The position numbers and the translations under genes are program-made. The notes beneath the pieces were generated by a model that saw only the letters and a program-made list of their open reading frames with translations, had not been told where the DNA came from and searched no databases. 64,000 nt of DNA, taken from positions 25,282,062-25,346,061 of the forward strand of contig CM055193.1 in NCBI GenBank assembly GCA_029224185.1. Direction: 5' to 3'. This stretch comes from Karalla daura (taxonomy: Eukaryota; Chordata; Actinopteri; Chaetodontiformes; Leiognathidae). Within the stretch, counting starts at the first letter, position 1. Every line of letters starts with the position of its first letter. Positions 23,331-37,207 of the stretch are shown here, piece after piece.

Positions 23331-25105
23331 ATGTACTCTGTTACTTCACTGTATATGTGGAAAAGGAGGTTAAACTCTTACTTTCTTACACTGGGCTACA
23401 TTGTACTTGCTACTTAATATTTTATTTTTATCTTTCTCGGATACGTGGTCCGTTTTATTTTGTAGACACCAATTAGAGCCTCTGCCACATGACTACAAGC
23501 CTACATGATCGGCCGCACTCAAATGGAGGAATGAAGCTGCGCTTTTGGTCCTCATTAATTAATAATGAATTGCAGACTCAGACAGCAAGATAACACACAC
23601 TATGTCTGTCTTTCTCCGTCACTCTGGCTCTCTCCGGCAAACATACATACACACACTACACAGGGTGAATGACACACACGTAGTAATAGGAAGGCAATGC
23701 CGTCGCCATAATGATGGAGAGAAGATTTACAGATTTCCCAAGTTGACGTTAGTGAATGCAATATTTTTTTCTCGTGCAGCACATCATTTCTTTCCATTAA
23801 GCATCTGTAATGGAAAGAGCAATCTTAGAAAACCCCCCTAAAATTGTCATCTCATTGATGTTCAGGCACTGCTTTATGTCAACATGCAACACACATCATA
23901 CATATAAAAAAAAAACATACTGAGCTCTGCACATGCACAGATTTGTGAGCTAGCACAGTGACATGCATGTTTCTATTATATGTAATCTCTTCCTATGTAG
24001 CCCATTGTTTTGGTAAGTTATTGTGGTAGAATTGTAGTTTGTTACCTTAACTGTTCATTATTGTTCATTATTTATTTATTTATTCATTCATTACCTTTAG
24101 TGTAGAGATATTCTGTCTTCTCTGCTTTCCGTGTTTTATTAATTGATGTCAGTAAACAAAAGTTACTTAGCTGTTACTAAATACAAAACATACTAATACT
24201 AACTACTTTTTTGCCATTTACTCCTTTATTGGCCGATTACTTTTTATGTTTTCCCAAGTCATATTATTCTTAAGTAACAATTGTACAACTTCAGTGCAAT
24301 ATTTGTCTTCTTTACATATCCCTGGAGGCTGCCCACAATTAACCTGGTTCTGAAGGAGACTTCTTGTTAAAAAAAAGTTTTTCATCACCACTTTTGTTTA
24401 ATGCTTGCTCTTCATGGGAACAGTGGGGTCTCCCTGTAATAGTTTAAAATTTCAACTTTTATTTTATTGTTGAACCGATGTTTCAACCGGTGTTTTCTTA
24501 GGTGAACCTAATATTGATTACAGATTGCAAATATTTGGAAGTAGAACAAAATCTTTTCAAAGTGCTTCTGTTTTTTTCTAAATGTAATATTTACAAGTGT
24601 AAATGATGCCACATACTCTCTTGTCACAAACCAGTTCACTGTCAGATCTCCAGCCGTACAATGTTTTGCCATGCTTCTGGTTTCTTGACTAGGACTCATG
24701 TCTCACCATGGTTTTGTTATTTTGAGGGTTGCATATTTCTCAGAATCATCGCCCGTGTCTGCTGTGTAAGCGAATGAATGCTCCCGTCCTGTGACTTCTG
24801 CGCCTGCGAGGATATACACCTTTTGTTTTCACAGGCTTACATGATTTAGGTGCCTCATATTGGTGTCATATTCCTGTAAAGTGATCCGGGTCGGCCTTTC
24901 AGCTGAGCTGGCTAGCGTCTCCCGATACAGGCTGAAAAGTGAAGAAAATCAAGGGAAACTCCCAGGACATGGATCCATGACACTGCACCCTGCACCTTAA
25001 AAACACTCGGCAGTTTTGCTGAAGACTGACAGCAACCACACTGTAGACACAGACAAGCTGCTAGCCAGCTGTGCTGAGTATTCAGCTAATACATGCAGAA
25101 TAAAT
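23331..25105. other. Intronic or intergenic, nothing recognised
   Basis: AT-rich with no supported exon. Confidence 0.45.
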
Positions 25106-25109
25106 TGGT

Positions 25110-25470
25110 GAAGCTGCACTACGAATGCGGTGAAACTACGACTAATGGTGTCTGTATGGCAGGCACTAATTGCAATCCTTCGCCATGCATTACGGATGGC
25201 TTTGTGATGGCTTTAAGGACTCGTATAACATGATCATAATGCATATCATCATGAAATTGGTACACTGATTGAGGACGAAGCGCTCTGACACTAGATAGGG
25301 GCATAGCTCATGGGGGGGTCCAAATGCAAAAGTAGCACCCCCTAGAAATTTTGACCAATCCCTATATAAGGATTTTTTTGGGGTTTTTTTCTTTGTTGTA
25401 GGCAAATGAAAATTGGTATGCAAATAGATCCTAAAGACATATACAAAAAAGTCTCAATATGCTGACCGTA
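25110..25470 (-). repeat. Dispersed repeat, minus-strand copy of 21780-22150
   Basis: The reverse complement contains CATATTGAGACTTTTTTGTA, CATTTGCCTACAACAAAG, TTTTGACCAATCCC-type words (inverted) and GCTTCACCAATTTATTCTGC-type ends. They run in the same order as the + copy. Confidence 0.7.
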
Positions 25471-25527
25471 ACCCGGAAGTCAGACATTTTGATAGAATTT
25501 TTGAATTTCGCTGAAAACATTTCGTGT

Positions 25528-26156
25528 ACCGTATTTTTCGGACTACACGGCGTATCTAAAATCAATACATTTTCTCCATTTTCTCCAACATCATCAGTGC
25601 GCCTCATAATCCAGTGCACTTTATGTATGGTTGTGTTTACTAACCTCGAACCCATTTTATGTTGTATGTTGGCTGATAATGTATTACTCCACGAGCCTCA
25701 GAGGGTGTGGAGTGGGGGGGTAAAATTTGTATATGAGAAATCCCTGTAGGCTATCTTTGCCTGTGAGCATGGCAGAATAGCAAGTGTAAGTAACGGGCAG
25801 GGATTTGTGACGGAATTGATACGAAAGTGGTGGACGAGGGTCCGAAAGGAGAACAAAATGTAAAAAGCGAGGATGTGTCACAGATGTCCAGACAGACGGC
25901 CCTATAACTGGACCGTCCAGATGAAATCTGGATGAATGGTCACCCTAACTGTGCAACATATTGGTAATTTTGCGGCTAATAACGCATCATGGAGTAATAC
26001 GCTGGCCGACAGATAGGTCTCCTGTGCAACATATTGGGATCAGATGCGTCTTATAATCTGACAATATATATTATATATATAATAATATGTGTGGACAATG
26101 ACAGCAATTCACATGTTAATTGATACTGCGCCAGATAGCCCAAAAAATACGATACG
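25528..26156. mobile_element. Inverted-repeat element with ends ACCGTATTTTTCGGACTA
   Basis: The left end ACCGTATTTTTCGGACTAC is met by a decayed inverted end GATAGCCCAAAAAATACGAT at about 26137-26156. Sub-terminal words about 'cgcctcataatccag' (25591) and 'gcgtcttataatctg' (26047) are also inverted partners. The 'tatttttcggactataag' signature is known from fish non-autonomous DNA transposons (hAT-like). There is no transposase. Confidence 0.5.
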
Positions 26157-26517
26157 TACGTTTTTTTTTAGAAGTCAAAGGTTGTGGCCACTCGCGCACG
26201 ACATGTTTGGTTGTTTGATATCAAAAATTTCACTATGGTCTCCATCGCAGCAGCTTCAAAATTGCTGGACGTGTTTGCCTTGAAAGCCTGAACAGGCAGG
26301 TGTTGACCTTATACACCTGGGGAATTTTCCAAAAACCCACCCCAGTAGGGCTTTTGTGGAGTGGAGAGATGAAAATGTGCGTGCACATACAACTTGTCCA
26401 GATGCACAAAAGAGCGTCTTGGACCAATGGTCAGAACTTGACAGGGAGTGGGCCATTTTGGTTTCAATGGTCAGCTAGATGTTTCTTGTGTGATTCGGTC
26501 TCATTTAGTGTGTGCAC

Positions 26518-26541
26518 TAACCCCAACCCTAACCCTAACCC
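26518..26541. repeat. Short interstitial CCCTAA repeat
   Basis: About three to four CCCTAA-type units. Too short to be a telomere relic by itself. Confidence 0.8.
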
Positions 26542-27148
26542 GTTTGGTGGTTTATATGTATGTAATGACAAAGAAATCAACACTTAAGGGATAAAGCAGT
26601 TTTTATTGATGAAATGAGTTAAAGGCACCTAATGCAAACTTGTTTGGGTGCTAATTTTACTTTCTAAGTTGGCATGTACACATGTGCACACAATTGGGCT
26701 TGCCTGAACCTGGCCAAGGGAAGAGAACTGCAGACTGGGTTCCCGGCCTCCAGCCACAGGATCAGGCTCTCATCCACTCTAATGACTCCTAAGGCCAAAC
26801 AGTTGGATATGCCAATGCACTCGCTTCCCATTGTTGCTCTCAGAATAAACGCACGCAGAGTTTCATTCTTTAGAATACCGACATACACACGTAGCCCGAA
26901 AGCTTTGCTCAGTAATCATCATCATAAAGTGATGGAATGTGTACCCTGCTACGCTTAGGATGAAACTTGCTGCTGCTGAATTGAGAGCACAGTCTTCTTG
27001 ACATAAGGAGACATAAGTAAGAATGACCTATGTGGAATCGTTGTTTTATCCCGTATGCTGTCACACTAGGAATGAAAGTGTATCTGCATACCTTCCACAG
27101 CGTGCGATGTTTATTGTGACCACTGCTGGGTCTCCCTCTGTGTTTCAG

Positions 27149-29006
27149 ATGAGAGCAATGTCCGATGAGGCAGAACAAAAAATGTCTGACAAGGACTTTG
27201 GCTCAGATGAGGAGGGAGACGTGGAGTCATACCTGGAGAACAATAGCAGTGAGCTCGTGGACAGACTGAGAGAGCTGGAGGTGAGTCGCACAAAATGTGT
27301 TCCGAATTCATCAATATGAAGTAATCTGTTCACATAGCGGAGATGTTTTAATTTGACCTAATTTGAAATATCTGTGAAGTATCGTGGTACGATTACCGCT
27401 TAATCTCTTCCATCCTCTTTAAGTTGATTGTTTCCGGTGTAAGTCTAAAACTCTGCACAGATCACATTTTAAAACAAAACGCAAACGTTTGTGACAAAAA
27501 AAACGTGAAGCTGTAATCAGAAGTTGGTAATAAAGGCTCAACATGAAGACTGGTTTTAGGAAACAGCTGCCCTGACTGTCTCAATGCGACAGATTCGGTA
27601 CTGTGCCTCAATTTTTAGACCAGGGAAACCAAAATCTGCCTCTTTTTTTTCTTAACGTTTGAACCTCTTCTTAACCTCTTTTAAGCCATTCTTCTTGCCA
27701 TTCATAGCCTGCGCCTCAGGCTATGAATGGCACCGTCCCAAAATTCGGGATTGATTTAGCGGGTCTGAAACGGGCCCTACCGGTGGTCTGTTCGGTGCGG
27801 TATGAATATCTAACGCGCACTAACGTCTGTGGTTGAAGTCGTGTGCGCGGCTTGCAGCCCACTTGCCTTATGTCCTCTACTTATGCATCTTCTCCGGTTG
27901 CCAATGTGAATCACACTAGTGCTTCCTTTAATTGATCCGAGATACTGAAGGGCAACGCTGTGGAGAACGGTGGATCTCAAACAGGGACACTGTAAGATTT
28001 ACTTACCGTGCGTTCGAACAAATAGTGCACTCTTGGGCCTCGGGTATTGCAGCTACAGTGGCAGCTACATATATCAAAATGTATAAATGTTTGAAAATCA
28101 TGTATTTAGAAATGCAGACATCAATCCAGAACCCCCGGGTTGTTTCACCAACAGCGAGGTAACTTAACTTGTGATTTCTCCACGATCACAGTTTGAATCT
28201 TCGGCTTTTTTTTCCGTAACCCTTCTCCAATTTCTCAAGGTGCGCGTGTCACATGGAATGTTCAAAGTCGCCGTGGGCGATCAGCCATCGTTAGAGTGGA
28301 GGATGGCGGAAGAGTCGGCTCTCGTTTTTCTCTTTTCACACTGCCTGCCGGCGCCACGCGTGCTGCATGTGCGCACAATGACGTTTCTCTCTAGCCCCCT
28401 AACCGAAAGGCCCTGCTCTGAGTCTCTTTCGCACCACCCTGAGGTAATGGAATGTAAGCAAACCGCAAGGGACGAACTGGCCGTCGTCGTGAACTGCAAC
28501 GCTACCACAGTACACGAACTGCGCATGCGCGCACACAGAGCCCAGATCGGGTACCCGCGGCCAGATCGGGTGCCCCGCGCCGCTCCCAGCCACACCGCAC
28601 ACAGTAGGCAAATCACCAAATCGCACGTAGGCCTTCCCGAGACGCTCCCCTCCGCGGCGGCGTGCCTGTATCGCAGCCAGGACCAAGCGTCGTCTCCCCG
28701 CGGCCAATCGGGTTTGCTGCTCGCACACCTCTGTTGCTTCCCCCGCGAGAACGAATGGGGGAAAAACTCCAATCAAATCACACCCTCGGACAAACGTCGG
28801 CCGCAGTTGCCACACTCTGTTCTAGAAATTTCATTTCGGCCTGAAGGAGTTTGCGGCCCGCGCGTGCTGAAAACTGCACGCCGATGGGTCGTGCGGCTTC
28901 CCCACGGTGCCCTCGCAAAGGGCCCGTGGTCACGCCGAGACGTGGCTGCCTGCCCACTGACAGAGAGGATGGCGCTGCGACAGGCTCTGACGCCATACAG
29001 CACACG

Positions 29007-29081
<75 letters not shown>

Positions 29082-32000
29082 GGTCAAACACGAACACATA
29101 GCTTTTAAGACGATTCGAGCAATTTTTGGATTTCAATTAAACTATTTTAACTAATAGGAACATTTCAGCAATGTTTGTGCATCAATTCAGCCATTTTTTC
29201 AGCCTTTTCAACTATTCACTGCATTTTAGCAATAATAACACTTCAACTGTTTTCAGCCATTAAGCAGCTTTAAATCTTTAAGCTGTAATTCAGCTATTTT
29301 TCAGCCTATTAAACACTCTTCAACAGCTTTTCGGCCTCTCCTTCCTTTTTTCCTTTCCCCTTTCAGCCATTTTCCAAAGATTCATTCGGCACTCGGCATT
29401 CGCACGCATTTTTTTCAGGAAATCCAATTTTTGTCGTTGTTTTGTGTCCTCCTGGTCTTTAAATCTGGTCTAATCTATGTTTTAGATCAGGTAAGGTCAG
29501 AGGTCCCGCTCTGATCACGCTCGACAAACACGCCACCACTACACGTGTGTCTTACTACACGATCCCTGTGGGCTGGACAGTTACATTTCCGAGACGCAAG
29601 AAATGATAAAATCACAGTTTTATCGATGCCCATAGCTGTTGTTTACTTTTTCACCACAGGCCGAAAACTCTGCTCTGATACTGGCGAATGAGAATCAGAG
29701 AGAGGCGTACGAGAGGTGCCTGGATGAGGTGAGTCAATGTAGCGCGACGGAGAGAGAGGAACTGAGAACAATTCCAACTGTGGCTGAGCGACTGGCACGA
29801 TGTGTGAAATGTTTGTGCACGATTTTGTGTCCGCTGTCAGGTGGCCAATCACGTGGTCCAAGCCCTACTAAATCAGAAGGTAACGTGCTGCCGAATCTTG
29901 CCTCTCTGTGAAGATTTCACGACCTGCGGCGTCACGCAGTTGGCCCCTCATCCGTTGTTTCATTTGTCATTAAACAGGATCTGAGAGAGGAATGCATCAA
30001 ACTGAAGATGCTGGTGTTTGACCTGGAGAGACAGAACCGAGCGCTCTGTGAGCTTTTTCAGCAGAAAATGCCAAACCACCCCACTTCTCACTACCAGGTA
30101 CATCAACTCAAGTTGCCCTCTCTTCATATTGCGATCACAAACTCTGTCTCTGTTCAAAGAGTAAACTCCGATGGAGTGAGTGGTTTGTTCACAATCTGCC
30201 ACACAATGCAAAGACCTTATGGACACAACCGGCAAAGTTTGAAGAGTCGCATCCTTTGCTGGGAGATGAGCACGACTTCCTGAATACATTGTTAGTGCGA
30301 GCAGGCCAGGAGTAGGGACCGGGACAACTGTGGTTATTCAGTACCGTTCATTTGGAGTGCTCAGTCCTTTTAGATTGAGCAGCAGTTGTCCCACTGCGCC
30401 CCAGCTCACCATGTGTTTGTGACAGCAGCAGATGGCACAAAGTACACGAGTTTGACATCATATCCTGGCTATAATGCCGGTAAATGTGAGTGAAGACAGA
30501 CGTTGCTTATGCACCACAAGAAACACAGATATGGGATGGTCATTTTCAAACTACCTGACAAGCCCAGGTGATGCTAATCCTGTGCGAATTAGGGCAGAAG
30601 GAGGTGACGGGCATGATATGTCTGGCCGAAGTAAACCCACAACTAAGCCTAAACCTGATGGAGCTACACATTTCCTTGTTTCCTTGAGACCTTTTCTGTT
30701 CCACTACTCATGAGCAGTTAATGGATTTTAGCATTTTAACCTCCTTTTTATATTGGTCCAACAGAGGCCAGAACAATGTATCTCTGAGTTTTGTTTTTTT
30801 TTGCTGTACAATAGCCTGTAGTGTATTCAGTGAATGTATGCCCATTGGTTCCCATGTTTCAGGTCCAGGCTGGACCGGTCCCAGACTGCCACGCACAGCT
30901 GCACAACGACTCTGCCAGACAGGGAGAATCTCCACAGACTGAAGCACACGCCAAGGTGATTATCTCGGGGCCCGCACTGCAAAGCCTCGCCCAAGATCTC
31001 ATTTTTTATAACGCTGTGAAACAGAATCGTCGCCAATCTGCGCGCCACTTGCTTCCTGTGCGCGCACAATTTTGCGCCTTTCATTGATGCACCGAATTGT
31101 ATGCTGATAGAGCTCTCTTTCTGTCCAAAGGGAAATGGCCACCTCACGCAACATGCCTCCCCAGGCCCCCATGGACCCGCTGCCTCCATTGAGGCACTCT
31201 CTCCCTTCTTCAAAAAAAAAGCACACATCCTAGAGGTTCTCCGCAAAATGGAAGAGACAGACCCTCTGAAGTTCCACCCGTCCACTGCCAGCTTGTCCTT
31301 CTACGACTACAGCCAGGTGCTCATGTCCACAGAAGCCATTTTGACCACTGCAGATCCCCTTCCACTTCAGTGCAAGTCCCACCACACACACTGCCACTTC
31401 CCCTGTTCTGACACCGATGTACACCAGCATGTCAATGGCGATGGAGCGATGAAGTGCGATGCAGGCAACACCTGCTGTGCACACTGCAAGAAGAATCCCG
31501 AAAGTCCTCTAAAGCCATGCAGTCATATCTGTTGCACCTCGAACGCCACCTCCTCGACTCAGAGTCATGTCGGTCCCGCAACTGCTGTAAGTGAATGTCA
31601 TAGTAAATGCAGAGTGGGAGAGTCTGTCCCCCAGTCCAGTAAATGCAGCAAGAATGAAGACCACCACCAAGCAGCCAGTGCCTCAGCCCACTCTTCAAAC
31701 ACAGACGCACCTGAGATGAGCCTGGATGTGCTCGGGGTGGAGCAGGACAACTCAGACAAGCACATTGGTTTCTGTCCCACCTCTCACCTCCCTAGTTCTG
31801 CAAGAAACTCCGCCGTAGAGAATGCCCAGATCCTCCATAGTGACCTCGAGATGAGCAATGGCGTTCATAATGACCCGACTAGCGACACCATGTCCGGTGA
31901 CTCCTCAGCGGTTCCCGAGAAAAGCGACATTGACCACGATGCTTCGTCTGTGAGGGCCAGTGCCTCTGTCAGTCCGAGTGCATCCTGCCTCAGCGACGTC

Positions 32001-35000
32001 AAAGCTGCTGCCATCAGCTCTCCCTCCAAGCTCTTCAAATTCTTAAAGATCCCTTCAATGGCTGACAAGGCTCAGGCTTCCACCTCTGCTGTTCGCCTAA
32101 GCCCCCAGCTCACCCGTAGCTCCAGGATCCCCTGTCGCACCAACAACTACGAAGTGTACCACTCCCCTGTCCCCACACGCAGAGCCACCACCACAGAGAG
32201 GTGCAGGCAGCCCCCTTTACCGCCTTCCAGGTCCGAGTCCTATCCCGCTACACACTCCGCCCCAACCTCCCCCCCGCAGGCTGATGAGGCCCACTGCCTG
32301 CCTGTGAAGGATATCGGCTACAGCAGTCTCTCTGCACAAAAAAACAGCATTGGCTCAAAGATTTGCACTCCCTCCTCCTCATCCAAGGTGTCGCAGGCTG
32401 TCCCATATTATGAAAATGTCTGTGAAATATCCCCAAATTCTAGGGAGGATGAAGCAACCGCCCAGGGACTGGAGAAAATAACCACAGTTCCATCTCAGAT
32501 TAACGCGAACGGTAATGAAAGGAAGCTTGTTAAATCGCTACCAGAAAGTGCCCTCAATCCTTCTCCTCAACGAAAGCAGTCATCGTCATCCACATCAGAG
32601 TCCACGTCCGGTGAAGAAGAAGAGGAGGAATCGGACAGCCCGGTGTGGGTTAACCATCACAGCCTCTGCAACTCTGCCCTCAGCAAAGCTCAAGGCAGAG
32701 TGACCCACCCACAAATCATAGAGAAGCAGAGGGGTAATGTCACTGTGCAAAGATCAGAGGCAGCCCAGTCACCGCCTCCTCCAACCAGGAGGACCGACTC
32801 CTCCTCGATTCCCAAGAGGCCCGCTGCTGCGACAGTCCGACCCCAGGCCGATTCCAGCCACCATGCTTTCAAAGACAGGCTGGCTATGCTGGGCAAGCTG
32901 AAGAGCTCTGAGGATTTACAGGCTGCCCTCCGGCCAGTTGAGCTGGTGAATGAGCGTGTCTATGCGGAAGAAGGAAATAAGACGGCAGAGAGGCCGATGG
33001 AACTGCACAAAGAAGAACAGAGGCATTCAAAATATTCTGACTCTTTGGATGGTAAAGGTAAAGCCAGTGTTAGTACTTTGAAATACCCTGGGTCCTCTCA
33101 GCTATATGAGATGGCGATCAAATCTCATCCTTCTGGCTCAGCTGTTAAACAAGAGCTCTGTAAAGCGGAGGGCTCCAAAGGCAAGATTAGTCTGCCGTCC
33201 CCCAACTCGGACACTCCACAAGTGCTTCGTAACAACATGAAGTGTCCCGGCTCCCTGAATCTAGCGTACAACTCGAAACAAAGCGCTGGTCCTCATGGCA
33301 GCAACAGCCCCAACAAGATTCCCCAAAAGTCCCCGTCCAGACCTTGCCAAAGCACGTCTGTCCAGAGAGGAGGAAAGCATGCAGAGGCCCCGCGTTACTC
33401 GTCCAAATCCGAGGAGAGGACCAAGATCAGTGGGAAAGGGAAAAAGAATCCGATGTATGGAGACAGCTTGCCACCTCCTCCCCCAAGACCTCCAATGGCT
33501 GAAGCGGAGCAGCCAATGCAGCCTGTCCCGAGCCCACGGTCAGCCATTGAGCAGAAAGTGATGAAGGGCATTGAGGAGAACATGCTGAAACTGCAGGAGC
33601 AGGACCGTGGGGGGCAGGGTGGCGAGGTGAAGCAAAAAGCCTCCAATGGGATCGCGAACTGGTTTGGGCTGAAGAAGAGCAAGCTGCCTGCGCTGAGTCG
33701 CAAAGCCGAAGTAAGCAAAGCAAAAGACGAGAAGAGGGAGTGGAAAATCAACATCCCCTCAGTGGGTAAGGACTCTGTGAAAATGGCCACCAGATACAAG
33801 GAAGGAGTGGAGGGTCTGAACATCTCCTCTTTGATGGAGAAGGCAGAGGGACTGAGGAGGGCCCTGGAGGAGGAGAGGGCGTACGTGGAGAGGTCAGGCC
33901 GGGGTCACTCCTGCGAGGTGGTGATGGACCAGTCTCAGGGACAGCTGGCTGTTATGTACAGGGGAGGCCGCTCTGACAACTTCATGCAGCAGCTGCTCAA
34001 CAGGTGATTTAAAGGCTCGTAGAAAAGAAGATTTGAAGTGAAACCATGTCGAAAGAACTTATGTCCTTAAACTTTGTCAGCTTAGTAACTGCGACTCATT
34101 TGCAGATGAAATGTCTCCACCAGACACCCTTTTATATTGTTGAATAGCCCTGTTGCCTCACAGCAGGAAGGTCCCCGGTTCAAATCCGAGCAGGAGGGCC
34201 ATTTATTGTTGAGTTTGCATGTTCCCCTTGTCCGCATCGTTTTTTTTTCCCGGATACTCACAGCCCAAAATTATGCATGCCGAGGTAGATTGTAATCTGT
34301 CTCTAGATGAGTGAATGTCGCATGTGTGTGTGCGCCCTGCGATGGACTGCTCGCCTTGCACTGGGTCGGGCTCCTGCAGGCCCCCCCTGACCAGATCAAG
34401 TTGGAAAGCAGCCGAGATAGACGCTGAGATGTTTACGTCTCGTGGTGACGATTGAGTATATAGTTTAGATCATGTACTGTTAGAGGAAACAAAAAGCTGC
34501 ATAGCCAACCTTCAGTTTCAGACTCTTGTATTTCATATAGCTTTTTACATCAAGCCGTACAGTAATGCGGACGTTATTGGTAGATCCATTTAACATTTAA
34601 CATTAAAATAATTGACATCCGCTTGATAAATAGATGCTCGATGATGTTTGTATTCGTTTCTAATGTTGTCCATATTTGTATGAAAAGAGCCTGGCTGCAC
34701 TTGTGTTGTGTCCGCACTCACGTGTTTTGTGTGCGTCGTCATCACAACTCGTCAGTCGATGCATCGAAACGCGATTCCATTTTCAGTTAGTGTCGAGGAG
34801 ACGCAAAATGACACAGGAAGAGTGAATGATAATAATTGACAACAGTAATCGATCAGAAACGGCATCAGCTTGAAATGTTATGTATATATATATATTTTTA
34901 AGTGGTGACATGCACAGTCAGGGACCACGTGAAGGCGGCGGCCTTGGGACCGTCTCGACCTGAAAAACCTGCTTTTGTGTTCGGCACTTTCAGAGTGGAC

Positions 35001-37163
35001 GGGAAGGACGTGATCAGTGTGCCCCAGCGCCGGCTCTCATTCGACTGCAAGAACTCCAAGCCGGTGTTCAGCCAGCACAGTGACCTCACCGGTCACGGCA
35101 CCTGTCGTGACGACGCGGAGAAGGTTGGTGTCTGCCTGTCGCCCGGTGGCACGGGACGGGCTTTGTTAAAATTCGAAATGGCACCGAAACGAAGTAAGAG
35201 GAAGCCACGGTGTGGACGACATGCACTGCTTGGTTTCAGGGGCGCATCTTGCACGAAACAGTATTGACGTTGAAGTGCTACCTTGGCTTTTGACCTGTCC
35301 GTTCCCTGCAAAGTGACAGCTGTCTGTACGTTCGTCTCTCCATGTGAAACTTCTCTCCATGCAGGGATTGGACAGAATCACCAAGATCACGTCCGATGAA
35401 AACCTGGCAGATTCTGTTCACTCTCAGCACTTTGCAGGTAAGGGGAGCGCGCCGGCAGAAAGAAATTTGATAGTAAATGTAGCTCTACAACTCCGAATGA
35501 GACTGTACTCGCTCATCTACAGAGGTACTGTGGTAACAATTCAACTGAATCTGATCAAGCATGGTCACTGAAAAAAAAATGCCAATGGGATTCTTTGAGT
35601 AAAATGAGTGATTTGGTAAAAAGCAAAAGAAGAAACTTGGGTCTCTTTTTCAGCACGGCTCGAATGTATTTTCAGCGAGTTATCCTCTCCCCCAACAATC
35701 GAGCGGTCTGCCGGCCTCAAAATCAACCCCCATGTCCCCCTGAATCTGAATAAAAAAATGTCTCACAATCCAACCTTAGCGACAAAAATCAACAATAAAA
35801 GCGAAAACCAACACTCCTCCCATGATTGCTCATTCCGAGACAGTTTATAGCCTTTGACGGAACGACAAACACAACTACCTGCCATGAGATAACACCGTCG
35901 TGAACTTGGCACTTTTAAATAAAGTTGAACCGAAGTGAATGGTTTGGTTAGGGGACTCCGCATCTGACTCCGCGTCCACGTGGCTCCGTATCCCTTCGCT
36001 GAGTCTTCTCCTCCTCCTCTTCAGGCTCCGGTGCGTCCACGTACACACTGGATAGTGGCATAGGTACGTTCCCCCTGCCCGACTGCAGCAGTGGCGCAGC
36101 CGGACGGGGCCTTTCCAAGCACAGGGCGGGGGCCGAGCGCCTCTCCCCGGGAAGGGTGGGACGACGGGCCCGAACCCTGGACAGAGAGCTGACATCGCAG
36201 GAGGAATGCCACGAGCCTCAGAAACAACCGGCCCCTGCCACTCACAACGGCTCCAACATGGGGGGCAGAGGCTCCGGCGGCGTCATCACTGAAGGTTGCG
36301 TGAAACCTGTACAAGACTGGATCCTTGTATACCACCGTTTCCAGCAGAAACATTAATAGCTCGTTTCTTTTTTTTTTCACCCTTTTATCCCCCATCTCTC
36401 AGCAGACAGAGAAGCACACGGAGCGAACATGTTTTCCCCCCGCTCCAAGACTTGGACCTTCCCAAACCTGAAGGCTCCAGCGGGATCTGCAGAAGTGTAC
36501 TTGGCAGTCGAAGAGGAAGTGGAGGAGGAGGTATCATTTGGATCGCCATTCAGGGGGGTAAGGATAATGCGTACATCCAGCATTTAAAAACTGACTGCAC
36601 AAGTTAAATACACCTTGTGTTTTCACACCCGAGTCAGTAAGGAGCGTGGAACTTGAGATTATATGATCTACACTCACTTTTCCATGCACACCTTGCTAGT
36701 ATCAGGTTGGACCCCCTTTTAGCTTACGAACTGCCTTCATTCTTTGTTGCATAGATTCAACAAGGTGCTGGAAACATTCCTCAGAGATTTAGGTCCAAAT
36801 TGACATAGCATGGACATGATAGGATCCAGGACAGACAGGCAGGCAGAGGCAAGACAGTATACAGAGATACATGGATTGATGGCTAACGAAATAGATGTTA
36901 ATCTCGAGATCAAATGAGTCCGCAGTAGCAACAGTGCATAGAGCAGGAACATCCATGGTAAGGGATGGAGTCCTGGATTCATTTCAGCATCTGTTGGGGC
37001 TGGGAGGGGAAAAAGTATAAACACTCTAGGGATGTAGGGTCCCCAGTCCAAAATGTTAGTCCTGTGCAGTCAAGGAGTAAGAAGAACAGGAGGAAGAGAG
37101 GATAGATGAGGAAAGACACAGAGAAGCTGGAATAAGGTGGATAAGGTGTGTGTGTGTGTGTGT

Positions 37164-37207
<44 letters not shown>

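Noticed and set aside
28171..29154. A 327-codon open frame
   Set aside because: It runs through the CpG-rich block and ends in the CA microsatellite (Thr-His repeats). There is no domain, and it lies inside nckap5l intron 1. GC-rich sequence makes such frames by chance.
30827..33823. Several minus-strand frames of 60-152 codons opposite the nckap5l exons
   Set aside because: They are shadows of the conserved + strand coding exon, with no domains and no splice support.
34151..34196. A tRNA gene suggested by GGTTCAAATCC
   Set aside because: There is no acceptor stem, anticodon arm or box A at the right spacing. The block is part of a SINE-like repeat.
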